Source: Flavobacteriaceae bacterium GF1
GTDB taxonomy: Bacteria; Bacteroidota; Bacteroidia; Flavobacteriales; Flavobacteriaceae
NCBI GenBank assembly: GCA_009797885.1
Contig: WNKP01000003.1
Coordinates: 248,001 to 312,000, forward strand
Reading direction: 5' to 3'
DNA: 64,000 nucleotides
Positions within the stretch are counted from its first letter, which is position 1. Each line of letters opens with the position of its first letter. Positions 25,312 through 34,324 of the stretch are shown here, in pieces. Under the pieces are notes generated by a model. It made no database searches. It saw nothing but the letters and a program-made list of their open reading frames with translations, and had not been told where the DNA came from. The position numbers and the translations under genes were made by a program.

Positions 25312-27210
25312 ATGAAAACCAAAATAATGTACGTACTACTGCTTTCCATTGTTTTTGGAGGATGGGCCCAAACAACGGATTATGGAGACAATCAACCCTA
25401 TGCCTCCTATTGGTTTGTGGAGGATTTATTGCAATGGTCTCCCAAAAAGGATAGGAATTCTAGGTTTAATATCAGTTATGTACCCTTGGGCGAGCGATTT
25501 TCGGATAGTACCACGCAATTGCGAAAAGAGTTGTCCACCGCTCCCGGAATCATATCCCTGGTGGCACCGCATCCTACAAGCAAACATCCGGCACAGGGTT
25601 TTCCCTCTGTGAAACAATACGCCTTTCCGTATTGGCAGTATATCGACTATTTTGTCCAGTGGGGAGGTTCCGCAGCAGAAGGAATCATTGTTCCACCACT
25701 GGCCACATGGACGGATGCGGCACATAGAAATGGGGTAAGGTCCATAGGAACCGTTTTCTTTCCGCCAAATGTGTACGGTGGAAAAGAAGAGTGGGTCTAT
25801 CAATTTTTACAGCAACGGGAAGACGGTAGTTTTCCGGTTGCGGACAAACTCATAGAAGTGGCCAGGACCTATGGGTTCGATGGGTGGTTCATTAACCAGG
25901 AGACTTACAATCTCAAGCGTGATGCGGCAGAGCTCATGGTGGCTTTTATTGCCTACTATAGAACAAGGGCATCATTGAAATTGGTGTGGTACGATGCCAT
26001 GATCGATGATGGAAGGGTCATTTGGCAAGACGAGCTAAACGACCATAACCAGGTTTTCTTTCAGAAAGGTACCCGGAGTATGTCCGATGTGTTTTTTATC
26101 AATTTTAGGTACAGTGCTACCAATCTGGAAGATTCAAAGGCGATGGCCGGGACATTGGGACGTAGTGAATGGGACTTATTTGCCGGCATTGACGTACAGG
26201 CCAAAAGTTATAAAACACTCGCCAAGTGGGATGCCCTATATCAAAACGGGCGTCCCAGCAATACCTCAATAGGACTGTATTGGCCCAATTCCACTTTTGA
26301 TATTTCAAAAACCAAGGAACCGGAAGAGGTCTATGCCAATGAGCAAAAGTTTTGGAATGGTGGGCCATCCGTGGAAACACGTTTTGGGGAAACCAAATGG
26401 GAGGGATTTGCCCCTTATTTCCCTGCCCGTAGTGTGCTCCAAAAACTCCCTTTTAAAACCAATTTCAATTACGGACTTGGGAGGTTTTATAACGAAAAGG
26501 GAAAGACGATTGCCAATAGGGAATGGCATAATCTAAGTATACAGGATGTGCTCCCCACCTGGCAATGGCAATCGGATAGTACAAAAGTAAAGCCTACATT
26601 CAGTTTTTCTGAAAGTTATGAAGGGGGCAGTAGCTTGCTTTTTGAAACCTATGACGATGCCGAAATTTCGTTGTACAAAACAAACATTGCCCTGGATAAG
26701 TCGGTAACCTTTGAAGTAGTGGCCAAATCGGACACTTCGGTACGTTTGCAATTTTATTGCCAGTTGTCCAATGGGGAAGTACTGAGCTTTCCGTTGAAAC
26801 CGTCCGGTTCTTGGAAAAAGACCGTTTTTAGGGTAGCTGCCAAAACGAATACTGCAATAGTGAGTACAGGGCTGCAGACCATGGGCAAGGGCAATGCCCA
26901 TTTAGGGGAGATTTCCACATTTTATAAAAAGGAAAAAAAGCTACCAGCTCCAGAATTTAGTATTGAGGTATTTCCAAAAGGGGATAAAGCGGAGGTATAC
27001 CTGCATTTTGAAGATACCAATGCGGCCTTCCATAACATCTATTCCGTTTCCGGAAATAACAAAGTATGGTTGGGGAAAACACCGTCCAAGGATTATTATG
27101 TGGCGAATGCCCCCCTCTCCAATGGATTTTTGCACCTAATGGTGGAACCGATATCCGTTGGGGGAAACAAGGGCAAAGCCGCTTATCAAAAAATAAGGAT
27201 TGAAAAATGA
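25312..27210 (+). CDS. GH85 endo-beta-N-acetylglucosaminidase
   Basis: 632 residues from the ATG at 25312; a longer frame would run back into the GH92 gene, and the signal peptide (MYVLLLSIVFGGWAQ) fixes this start. GH85 motifs are QPYASYWFVEDLLQW, YFVQWGG, WTDAAHRNGVRSIGTVFFP, and the catalytic Asn195/Glu197 pair in YGFDGWFINQETYN, two residues apart as in Endo-A and Endo-D. The family uses substrate-assisted catalysis to cut between the two core GlcNAc residues of N-glycans. The C-terminal part (about 400-630) has beta-sandwich segments likely to be carbohydrate-binding. It is 8 bases after the third GH92 and overlaps the fourth by 4 bases. This gene is what identifies the operon target as N-linked glycan. 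Confidence 0.9.
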   Translation: MKTKIMYVLLLSIVFGGWAQTTDYGDNQPYASYWFVEDLLQWSPKKDRNSRFNISYVPLGERFSDSTTQLRKELSTAPGIISLVAPHPTSKHPAQGFPSVKQYAFPYWQYIDYFVQWGGSAAEGIIVPPLATWTDAAHRNGVRSIGTVFFPPNVYGGKEEWVYQFLQQREDGSFPVADKLIEVARTYGFDGWFINQETYNLKRDAAELMVAFIAYYRTRASLKLVWYDAMIDDGRVIWQDELNDHNQVFFQKGTRSMSDVFFINFRYSATNLEDSKAMAGTLGRSEWDLFAGIDVQAKSYKTLAKWDALYQNGRPSNTSIGLYWPNSTFDISKTKEPEEVYANEQKFWNGGPSVETRFGETKWEGFAPYFPARSVLQKLPFKTNFNYGLGRFYNEKGKTIANREWHNLSIQDVLPTWQWQSDSTKVKPTFSFSESYEGGSSLLFETYDDAEISLYKTNIALDKSVTFEVVAKSDTSVRLQFYCQLSNGEVLSFPLKPSGSWKKTVFRVAAKTNTAIVSTGLQTMGKGNAHLGEISTFYKKEKKLPAPEFSIEVFPKGDKAEVYLHFEDTNAAFHNIYSVSGNNKVWLGKTPSKDYYVANAPLSNGFLHLMVEPISVGGNKGKAAYQKIRIEK

Positions 27211-29444
27211 GGGATATTGGAAAGTATACTTTGGTGCTATTTGTATTGGTGGCCTATGAGGTGGTTTCGCAGTCCGGGCTTGTGGACCATGTAAACCCAA
27301 TGATAGGCACCTCCAATTTTGGAACTACAAATCCGGGACCCATAGCCGTTAGGGGAATGGCCAATGTCTCCCCCTTTAATGTGGCAGGTGAACAGAATCT
27401 CCCATTGGAAAAGGACAGTCGTTGGCTTTCCACTCCATACGTGCATGAGAATACCTTCCTTACCGGTTTTAGTCACGTAAACCTTAGCGGTGTAGGCTGT
27501 CCGGAATTGGGGGTGATTCTGGCAATGCCCACTACAGGATTACTTCAGACCGATCATCTGGAATACGGCACAACCTATTCCGATGAAGTTTCAAAGGCAG
27601 GGTATTACACCAATACATTGGACAAATACGGCATTAAGGTGGAAGCCACTGCCACTACCAGGGTCGGTGTAAGCAGATATACCTTCCCTGCGGGCAAAGC
27701 CAATATCTTGTTAAACCTGGGCCTGGGCCTGACCAATGAACAGGGAGGGCAGCTACGAATGGTCGCCCCTGATGAAATTGAGGGGATACGATCCGTGGGC
27801 TCGTTTTGTTACTATAAACCCGAAGAGGCTTATCCTGTTTATTTTGTGGCCCGACTTTCCCGACCGGTGGATGAATTCGGGCTATGGAAAAAGCCTGCCA
27901 AATATGTGGGGGCAGAAGCGGAATGGATGGGATACAATGGCAAGACCCGATTGATGAAAGGGTATACCCAAGAGGTGGTGGGAGACAGTATTGGGGCCTA
28001 TGTGCGATATAATTTCAACACGCCAACACAAGTCGAGCTACGGGTAGGGGTGTCCTATGTGAGCATTGAAAATGCCAGGGAAAATCTTGAAAAGGAAACC
28101 AGGGACAAGTCGTTTGAACAGATTTTGGCCACTACCAGGGAAGAATGGGATCAATACCTCTCCAGAATAACAGTGGAAGGGGGAACCAAGGACGATAAGA
28201 CCATTTTCTACACAGCATTGTACCACGCCCTGATTCATCCGAGTACCTTAAACGACCACAATGGGGACTATCCCAAAATGGGGACGCGGGAGACTTTGCG
28301 TACCAAGGATACCCGCTTTACGGTTTTTTCCCTTTGGGATACGTATAGGAACCTGCACCAATTGATGAGTTTGGTATATCCCAAACAGCAATCGGATATG
28401 GTGAAGAGTATGTTGCAGGTTTATGATGAATCGGGTTGGTTGCCCAAATGGGAATTGAATGCCACGGAAACCACCACAATGGTAGGTGATCCAGCAGGAA
28501 TTGTCATTGCGGATACCTATTTAAAGGGCATACGGGATTTTGATGTGGAAAAGGCCTATACGGCCATGTGTAAAAGTGCCGATCAATTGGAAAACAACCC
28601 GTTAAGACCGGGAATAAAGGATTATCTGGAAAAGGGATATCTGACTACCAAGACCACCAATAGCGGCTCGGTGTCAACCACGCAAGAATACAATATTACA
28701 GACTTTTCCCTATCACAGTTGGCAAAGGAATTGGGCAAGACAGCGGATTACAAGCGGTTTAAAAAACGATCTCTGAGTTACCGGCAACTGTTCGATAAGG
28801 AATTTAAACTGTTGAGGCCTAAAAATGACGACGGCAGTTGGTTAACACCATACAATCCGGAGACCGGAGCCAATTTTGTAAAAAACCTGGGGTTCATTGA
28901 AGGCAATGCCTGGCAGTATACCTTTATGGTAACCCATGATATTAAGGGACTGGAAAAGTTGATGGGAGGGCGGAAAAGCTTTGTAGACCAATTGCAAAAG
29001 GTATTTGACAACAATCAATTTGATATGGCCAATGAGCCCGACATCGCTTACCCGTATCTCTTCAATTATATGAAGGGGGAGGAATGGCGTACCCGGAAAA
29101 AAGTTTCTGAATTGCTGGAAACCTATTTCAAAAATGCGCCGGATGGCCTCCCGGGCAATGACGATACAGGGACCATGAGCGCCTGGGCCGTATTTTCCAT
29201 GATGGGCCTTTATCCTGTGGTACCGGCCGAACCCGTTTATGCTTTGGTGACCCCTACTTTTGATGCAATTACCCTTCATTTGGACGAACGGTATTATACC
29301 AACCAAAAAGTACGTATTGAAAAAAAAGAGACCAAGGACGGCAACGCAAAAACGTGGGAGGTTTTAGTGGACGGCAAACCGCATAAGGGGTACTTTATTT
29401 CACATGATAAGTTGGTAAATGCGCGGAGCATATCCTTCAGATAG
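27207..29444 (+). CDS. GH92-family protein, most divergent of the four
   Basis: 745 residues with a Sec signal (LVLFVLVAYEVVSQ) and no lipobox, unlike the other three, so it is probably soluble in the periplasm or secreted. GH92 framework: DHVNPMIGTSNFGTTNPGP, FSHVNLSGVGCPELGV, LWDTYRNLHQLMSLVYP, EGNAWQYTFMVTHDIKGL and GNDDTGTMSAWAVFSMMGLYP. The HGNEPSHH segment is replaced by ANEPDIAYPYLFNY, and the N-terminal loop contains an extra segment (LPLEKDSRWLSTPYVHENT). This pattern suggests a different substrate, perhaps a substituted or differently linked mannoside. It closes the nine-gene run that began at 13355. No terminator is obvious before the repeat array. Confidence 0.9.
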   Translation: MRDIGKYTLVLFVLVAYEVVSQSGLVDHVNPMIGTSNFGTTNPGPIAVRGMANVSPFNVAGEQNLPLEKDSRWLSTPYVHENTFLTGFSHVNLSGVGCPELGVILAMPTTGLLQTDHLEYGTTYSDEVSKAGYYTNTLDKYGIKVEATATTRVGVSRYTFPAGKANILLNLGLGLTNEQGGQLRMVAPDEIEGIRSVGSFCYYKPEEAYPVYFVARLSRPVDEFGLWKKPAKYVGAEAEWMGYNGKTRLMKGYTQEVVGDSIGAYVRYNFNTPTQVELRVGVSYVSIENARENLEKETRDKSFEQILATTREEWDQYLSRITVEGGTKDDKTIFYTALYHALIHPSTLNDHNGDYPKMGTRETLRTKDTRFTVFSLWDTYRNLHQLMSLVYPKQQSDMVKSMLQVYDESGWLPKWELNATETTTMVGDPAGIVIADTYLKGIRDFDVEKAYTAMCKSADQLENNPLRPGIKDYLEKGYLTTKTTNSGSVSTTQEYNITDFSLSQLAKELGKTADYKRFKKRSLSYRQLFDKEFKLLRPKNDDGSWLTPYNPETGANFVKNLGFIEGNAWQYTFMVTHDIKGLEKLMGGRKSFVDQLQKVFDNNQFDMANEPDIAYPYLFNYMKGEEWRTRKKVSELLETYFKNAPDGLPGNDDTGTMSAWAVFSMMGLYPVVPAEPVYALVTPTFDAITLHLDERYYTNQKVRIEKKETKDGNAKTWEVLVDGKPHKGYFISHDKLVNARSISFR

Positions 29445-29520
29445 GGATTGTACAACCCCCTTAGTATTCATACGTTCTGAACTGCACGCTTTACAAAGCT
29501 GATTTATTTACTGTTTCTAT

Positions 29521-30163
29521 CATTCCGCACTTGATGCGGAATCCACTGTATTTCCTGTGCGAATGGATTCCCGCTTACGCAGGAATGACAACTTATGGTA
29601 GTTTATAAGGAATTTCTAGGGATCAATTGGATTATCCCGTTAAAGGTCCATAACCTTCAATTTCATCGCAGGTACTTTGGTTTCCATACGGCTTTTTCAA
29701 ACAGTGCTGTCATTCCGCACCCGATGCGGAATCCACAGTAATTCCTGTGCGAATGGATTCCCGCTTACGCAGGAATGACAACTTATGGTAGTTTATAAGG
29801 AATTTCTAGGGATCAATTGGATTATCCCGTTAAAGGTCCATAACCTTCAATTTCATCGCAGGTACTTTGGTTTCCATACGGCTTTTTCAAACAGTGCTGT
29901 CATTCCGCACCTGATGCGGAATCCACAGTAATTCCTGTGCGAATGGATTCCCGCTTACGCAGGAATGACAACTTATGGTAGTTTATAAGGAATTTCTAGG
30001 GATCAATTGGATTATCCCGTTAAAGGTCCATAACCTTCAATTTCATCGCAGGTACTTTGGTTTCCATACGGCTTTTTCAAACAGTGCTGTCATTCCGCAC
30101 CTGATGCGGAATCCACAGTAATTCCTGTTCGAATGGATTCCCGCTTACGCAAGAATGACAACG
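29521..30163. repeat. 190-bp tandem repeat array with internal hairpins
   Basis: Three full units of exactly 190 bp start at 29521, 29711 and 29901, and a fourth partial unit runs from 30091 to about 30163. Units two and three differ at only one or two bases. Each begins with a perfect hairpin (ATTCCGCA, 5-base loop, TGCGGAAT) and about 50 bases later has a second hairpin (ATTCCCGC..GCAGGAATGAC), so the first 70 bases form a small element with TCATTCC...GGAATGA ends. The other 120 bases are AT-rich filler. The array fills most of the 938-base gap 29445-30382, in which I see no gene. It may act as a transcript-ending or stabilising structure after the mannosidase operon. Confidence 0.92.
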
Positions 30164-30258
30164 TAGTGGTGTTAAGGGAATTTCCCTGTTCTACTCAAAA
30201 CCATGAAGTTCAAATCCTGCACCAAAAGTAAAAATGGAGAAAAGCCCTTTACATCCGT

Positions 30259-30315
30259 TTCAAACGTTTTCTCTGTTGTGTTTTTTAGCGCCTCTAGAGG
30301 GTTGTTGGTTGAATT
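30259..30315. promoter_or_regulatory. Shared upstream block before the small secreted protein
   Basis: TTTCAAACGTTTTC at 30259-30272, then GTTGTTGGTTGAA 43 bases after the start of the first motif. The same two motifs with the same spacing occur before susC (31046). The AAACGTTT core is palindromic and resembles MalR-type LacI-family operators. Probably a shared regulatory region. Confidence 0.5.
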
Positions 30316-30382
30316 AGCCTTATAAAATATAAGTAAAATACTACATTTAAATAGTTCGATAACCCTATAAAACAACGAAAAG

Positions 30383-30772
30383 ATGAAAAGAGTAATCCCA
30401 CTACTCCTAATGCTGGTTGCTACCGGCATTTTTGCGCAACAACCCCAGAATGAAAAATTGTTGAACACTACTGATCTGTACACATCAGAGATGGAATCCC
30501 AAGAAATGGCTAGCCCGAATTTCTCGTATACCTCTACTACAGAAGATGTATCATCATTGCAATTAACGGTTTACGGTCCAGGCCCCTATGGTCAGGTAGA
30601 CGGTCGCGCCCAAGGGGGAACCTTACCTTACCAATGGTTCCAAAATGGGAACTTGGTAGCCTCGGGAACCTTATCCGTTCTCTTGCAATATCCATGCAGC
30701 GGCGGCACTTTAATGGTAAAAGATGCAACCGGAGCTTCACAAATTGAGATTATCACCCAATGGTGTAGGTAA
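30383..30772 (+). CDS. Small secreted protein with one SprB-like beta repeat
   Basis: 129 residues with a clear signal peptide (LLLMLVATGIFAQ). After a linker of about 45 residues, a single module LQLTVYGPGPYGQVDGRAQGGTLPYQWFQNG..VASG resembles the short GG.LPY.W repeats found in secreted Bacteroidota adhesins such as SprB, but only one copy is present. Two cysteines (CSGG and QWCR) could form a disulphide. It precedes susC and shares an upstream regulatory block with it, so co-expression with the glycan importer is likely. A surface or periplasmic accessory role is inferred; no enzymatic motif is visible. A strong terminator follows at 30791. Confidence 0.7.
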   Translation: MKRVIPLLLMLVATGIFAQQPQNEKLLNTTDLYTSEMESQEMASPNFSYTSTTEDVSSLQLTVYGPGPYGQVDGRAQGGTLPYQWFQNGNLVASGTLSVLLQYPCSGGTLMVKDATGASQIEIITQWCR

Positions 30773-30790
30773 ACGTCCAATGCTTTGTTC

Positions 30791-30826
30791 AAGGTCTGTT
30801 ACATGATCGTAACAGGCCTTTTTTAT
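30791..30826 (+). terminator. Rho-independent terminator after the small secreted protein
   Basis: Stem AAGGTCTGTTAC / GTAACAGGCCTT (one mismatch) with loop ATGATC, followed by a run of T. It separates the small gene from susC, so susC needs its own promoter. The rest of the 441-base gap 30773-31213 holds the shared upstream block and an AT-rich leader. Confidence 0.88.
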
Positions 30827-31045
30827 CATGGAATCTCCCAAAACTTTACTTCTGTTATAGCATTAAGGTAGTACAACACGGGACCAAAATTCAGGATAAC
30901 AAGTGTCCTGTTTCTTGGGCCTTGTAGTGCAGCGGTCTTGATTCCGATAATTCGTGCGTTGTGCATTGGCAATAGGCACGGATTTATACCACTTTCCATC
31001 CTTCCCCAAAACCTAAAAATAGAGGACAATCCCGTTAAAAACGTA

Positions 31046-31102
31046 TTTCAAACGTTTTCGTTTCCATGTCCTTTAGCTTTTCAGCTCGGTTATTAGTCGA
31101 AA
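31046..31102. promoter_or_regulatory. Shared upstream block before susC
   Basis: TTTCAAACGTTTTC at 31046-31059, and GTTATTAGTCGAA 43 bases after its start, repeat the layout seen at 30259. A GGTTGA/TCAACC inverted repeat (31141-31162) and an AT-rich leader follow before the susC ATG at 31214. Confidence 0.5.
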
Positions 31103-31213
31103 AGATTATCATAATGTACTGTTAAATTTTAATTTGAATCGGTTGAAATAATTTTCTCAACCAGTATTTGACAACTAATTAGCTAATTAATTAACTAACT
31201 AAACTAAACGAGC

Positions 31214-34200
31214 ATGAGTAAAAAGATTCGTTATGTATTGATTTTTGCCATAACATTTTGTGTTCACGGTGTTTTTGCACAAAACGTTACGGTTTCTGGA
31301 ACGGTTATCGATTTTACGGGGACACCCATCCCGGGGGTCAACGTGATTGAAAAGGGGACCATTAACGGAACTTCCACGGATTTTGATGGAAACTATTCTT
31401 TGAGTGTATCCAACAATGCCACCCTGTCCTTTTCCTACATTGGATATCAGACCCAGGAGATTGTGGTGGGCAATCAGACCGTGATCAATGTCACTCTTGA
31501 GGAGGATACCCAACTTTTGGATGAAGTTGTGGTCACTGCCTTGGGAATCAAAAAAGAGAAAAAAGCTTTGAGTTATGCCGTACAGGAGGTTTCTTCCCAG
31601 GATTTGGGAAGGGCATCAGACGGTAACATCAATACCGCACTGCAAAGTAAGGTGGCTGGTGTTAACATTACCACTTCTGGAGGAGTTACAGGTAATGCGA
31701 GAATTGAAATCAGGGGGCCAAGTTCCCTAGGGGGTGCCGACAGAGTGCCCCTTTGGGTAATAGATGGTGTGCCTTTTTCCGCCAACGAAGCTACGGACGC
31801 TACAGATTTATTCGGTGGTATTTCCAATGGTGGGGGGCTCTTGGACATCAACCCTGATGACATTGAATCCATTTCCGTATTAAAAGGTGGTCAAGCTGCA
31901 GCACTCTATGGAACACGTGGTGCAAACGGGGTGATTTTGGTCACCACCAAAAGTGGTCAGGATTCTAAAGGATTGGGTATTAGTTATTCCACTTCCACTA
32001 CGTTTTCCGAAGCAGCTTTTTTTCTTGATCTTCAAAAAGAATATGGACAGGGGATTAATGGTGAATTTGATCCCAGATCCCGGTCTTCCTGGGGGGGGCG
32101 ATTGGATGGTACTGTACGACAAGCATGGACGGGAGAGCAATTGCCCTATGCGGCCGAAGAGAATTTGATTGAGGATTTTGTCCGAACAGCCGTCAATACT
32201 AGGCATGCCATCTCTTTTTCAAATAGTAACGATCAGGGTCATTTTCGGGCGTCCATCCTTTCCGATAAGAATGAAGGGGTTTTTGAAAACAATCAACTTA
32301 GAAAGTTGAATTTTGATGTGAGGGCCAGTTATGACATCAACCCCTGGTTAAATTTGGACACTAAGATTTCCTGGATAAGAAATAGAGGGCAACAACGGCC
32401 AGATATTGGGTTCTACAGTTTTATTTCCCAATTGAATGGTATTCCACCAAATATTAGGACTGAGGATTTAGCTGCGGGATCAATTGTAAGAAATGAGGAG
32501 AATTTTGAATTTCTATTTGGACCCAATCTTGAAGATTTAACGGCAAACCCCAATGCCAACAATAGAAATCCCTATTTTATTCAACAGCAGATTGTGAATA
32601 GTGATCAGCGGAACAGGATGTTTGGGTATCTGGCAGCTAACATCAAATTGATGGATGATTTGACTTTGATGCTGAAATATGGGATAGATTTTTATAGATA
32701 TGAAACCCTGGCTGGATTTAGGTTCCGGGACAACGTGGATATCACTAGGCCCAATCTTACTACTACGGAAACTTTTTTCAAGGAAGACAATTTAGAATTC
32801 TTGTTACGGTATAACAAAGACTTTGGGAATGATTTTAACTTTGGATTAAATGTTGGGGGAAACCAAATGCGGAATGATTCCGAGACTTTGGAGGCTAGAT
32901 CCGGACGATTGACCTCACAAAACGACTTTTTCCTTAATGCGGGTACAAATAGAACCACTTTTGAAAGGTTTTCTGCCAGGGAAATACAGTCCATATATGG
33001 TTCCCTGGACGTATCCTATAAGGATTATTTGTTCTTCACCGCGACTGCAAGAAACGATTGGTCTTCAGCTTTGCTACCAGACAATAACTCTTTCTTCTAT
33101 CCGTCCTTTGGTTTGAGTGGCCTCATTTCGGAAATGATTGAATTGCCCGACTGGATTTCCTACCTAAAAGTGCGGGCAAATTGGGCGCAATTGGGTAAGG
33201 ATACTGTTTTTGGTGATGCCAATCCGGTCTTTATATTGGAGAACGCCGACTTCAACCTATTGCGATCGGAAACCCCCAATTTATCCGTAAGTCCTGATTT
33301 GAAGCCCGAAATATCATCCACAGCGGATATAGGGCTCGATCTTAGGATGTTCAACAACAGGTTTGATTTGAACATAACATACTATGACGAACGAACGGAT
33401 AACCAAATTCTTAGGATTCCATTTCCACAGTCTTCCGGGTTTACTGAACGCACGATAAATGCAGGATTGATCACAAACAGGGGGATAGAGTTGATCGCTA
33501 CCGTAGTTCCTATTAGAACCCAAGATTTTAACTTAGGATTGACTTTTAACTTTGCCCGAAATAGAAGTGTTTTGGAAGAGTATATAACTCCGGAGGATGA
33601 CAACGAGTTCCACCCATTTTTCCAGAGTAACACCATTCCGGAAGAAGTTAGGGCAGAGGAAGGTGAGTTGATGGGCGATATTTACGGTTTTGCTTATGAA
33701 AGGGATGACAATGGAAACATTATTGTTGGTGAGGACGGTCTCCCGGTAAGAACACAAGAAATAGTCAAACTTGGTAATATTCAAGCTGATTTTACAGGTT
33801 CCATAGCTATAAACGCCAATTATAAAAACTTTTCTCTAAGCGCGTTGTTTGGTATGCAACAAGGGGGTGATATTTATTCCCTAACGGAAGCAAGTGCCAC
33901 GGGAGGTGGAAATTCCCTAAAAAGTACAAGTCTGGGCAGGCAGCCCTTCTTTGTGGATGGCATTCGTGCAGACGGAGGCCCCAACCTTCAAATTGTGGAA
34001 CCGCAAGCCTATTGGGGCAGGGTTTCGGGTATTACCGAAGAATTTATATACGATGCCTCCTTTATGAAACTCAATGAACTGTCTTTAAGTTATAGTATGC
34101 CTTCAAGTCTGCTTAATAGATTTGGAAATGGTTTTATAAGCAATGTTCGACTGTCGTTAATAGCCAGAAACTTGTTTTATCTTTATAGGGATACTCCAGG

Positions 34201-34312
34201 TACAGTGCCAGATGCTGCGGTCTTCAATACCCAGTTTGGGGCACAGGCATTTGATTTTTCACCAGTTCCCCTAACAAGGTCCCTTGGATTTGCTTTAAAC
34301 CTGAATTTTTAA
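31214..34312 (+). CDS. SusC/RagA-family TonB-linked outer membrane transporter
   Basis: 1032 residues. Signal peptide (YVLIFAITFCVHGVFAQ), then a CarboxypepD_reg-like domain (about 25-100: VSGTVIDFTGTPIPGVNVIE, GTSTDFDGNYSLSV), a TonB-box region with the SusC signature LLDEVVVTALGIKKEKKALSYAV, a plug (VAGVNITTSG, GASSLGGADRVPLWVIDGVP-like, ISVLKGGQAAALYGTRGANG) and a 22-strand barrel ending in an aromatic C-terminus (LTRSLGFALNLNF). It lacks the N-terminal STN domain, so it is not wired to an anti-sigma factor. With SusD it imports oligosaccharides across the outer membrane by a pedal-bin mechanism. The adjacent mannosidase operon suggests N-glycan pieces as cargo. SusD starts within 13 bases. 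Confidence 0.95.
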   Translation: MSKKIRYVLIFAITFCVHGVFAQNVTVSGTVIDFTGTPIPGVNVIEKGTINGTSTDFDGNYSLSVSNNATLSFSYIGYQTQEIVVGNQTVINVTLEEDTQLLDEVVVTALGIKKEKKALSYAVQEVSSQDLGRASDGNINTALQSKVAGVNITTSGGVTGNARIEIRGPSSLGGADRVPLWVIDGVPFSANEATDATDLFGGISNGGGLLDINPDDIESISVLKGGQAAALYGTRGANGVILVTTKSGQDSKGLGISYSTSTTFSEAAFFLDLQKEYGQGINGEFDPRSRSSWGGRLDGTVRQAWTGEQLPYAAEENLIEDFVRTAVNTRHAISFSNSNDQGHFRASILSDKNEGVFENNQLRKLNFDVRASYDINPWLNLDTKISWIRNRGQQRPDIGFYSFISQLNGIPPNIRTEDLAAGSIVRNEENFEFLFGPNLEDLTANPNANNRNPYFIQQQIVNSDQRNRMFGYLAANIKLMDDLTLMLKYGIDFYRYETLAGFRFRDNVDITRPNLTTTETFFKEDNLEFLLRYNKDFGNDFNFGLNVGGNQMRNDSETLEARSGRLTSQNDFFLNAGTNRTTFERFSAREIQSIYGSLDVSYKDYLFFTATARNDWSSALLPDNNSFFYPSFGLSGLISEMIELPDWISYLKVRANWAQLGKDTVFGDANPVFILENADFNLLRSETPNLSVSPDLKPEISSTADIGLDLRMFNNRFDLNITYYDERTDNQILRIPFPQSSGFTERTINAGLITNRGIELIATVVPIRTQDFNLGLTFNFARNRSVLEEYITPEDDNEFHPFFQSNTIPEEVRAEEGELMGDIYGFAYERDDNGNIIVGEDGLPVRTQEIVKLGNIQADFTGSIAINANYKNFSLSALFGMQQGGDIYSLTEASATGGGNSLKSTSLGRQPFFVDGIRADGGPNLQIVEPQAYWGRVSGITEEFIYDASFMKLNELSLSYSMPSSLLNRFGNGFISNVRLSLIARNLFYLYRDTPGTVPDAAVFNTQFGAQAFDFSPVPLTRSLGFALNLNF

Positions 34313-34324
34313 AAAATGATTGAT

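Noticed and set aside
28752-28765. AAGCGGTTTAAA inside the last GH92 gene as an operator
   Set aside because: Only the core is shared, there is no symmetry, and it lies within codons for YKRFKKR.
29521-30163. CRISPR array
   Set aside because: Units are 190 bp, nearly identical across their whole length, with no variable spacers and no cas genes.
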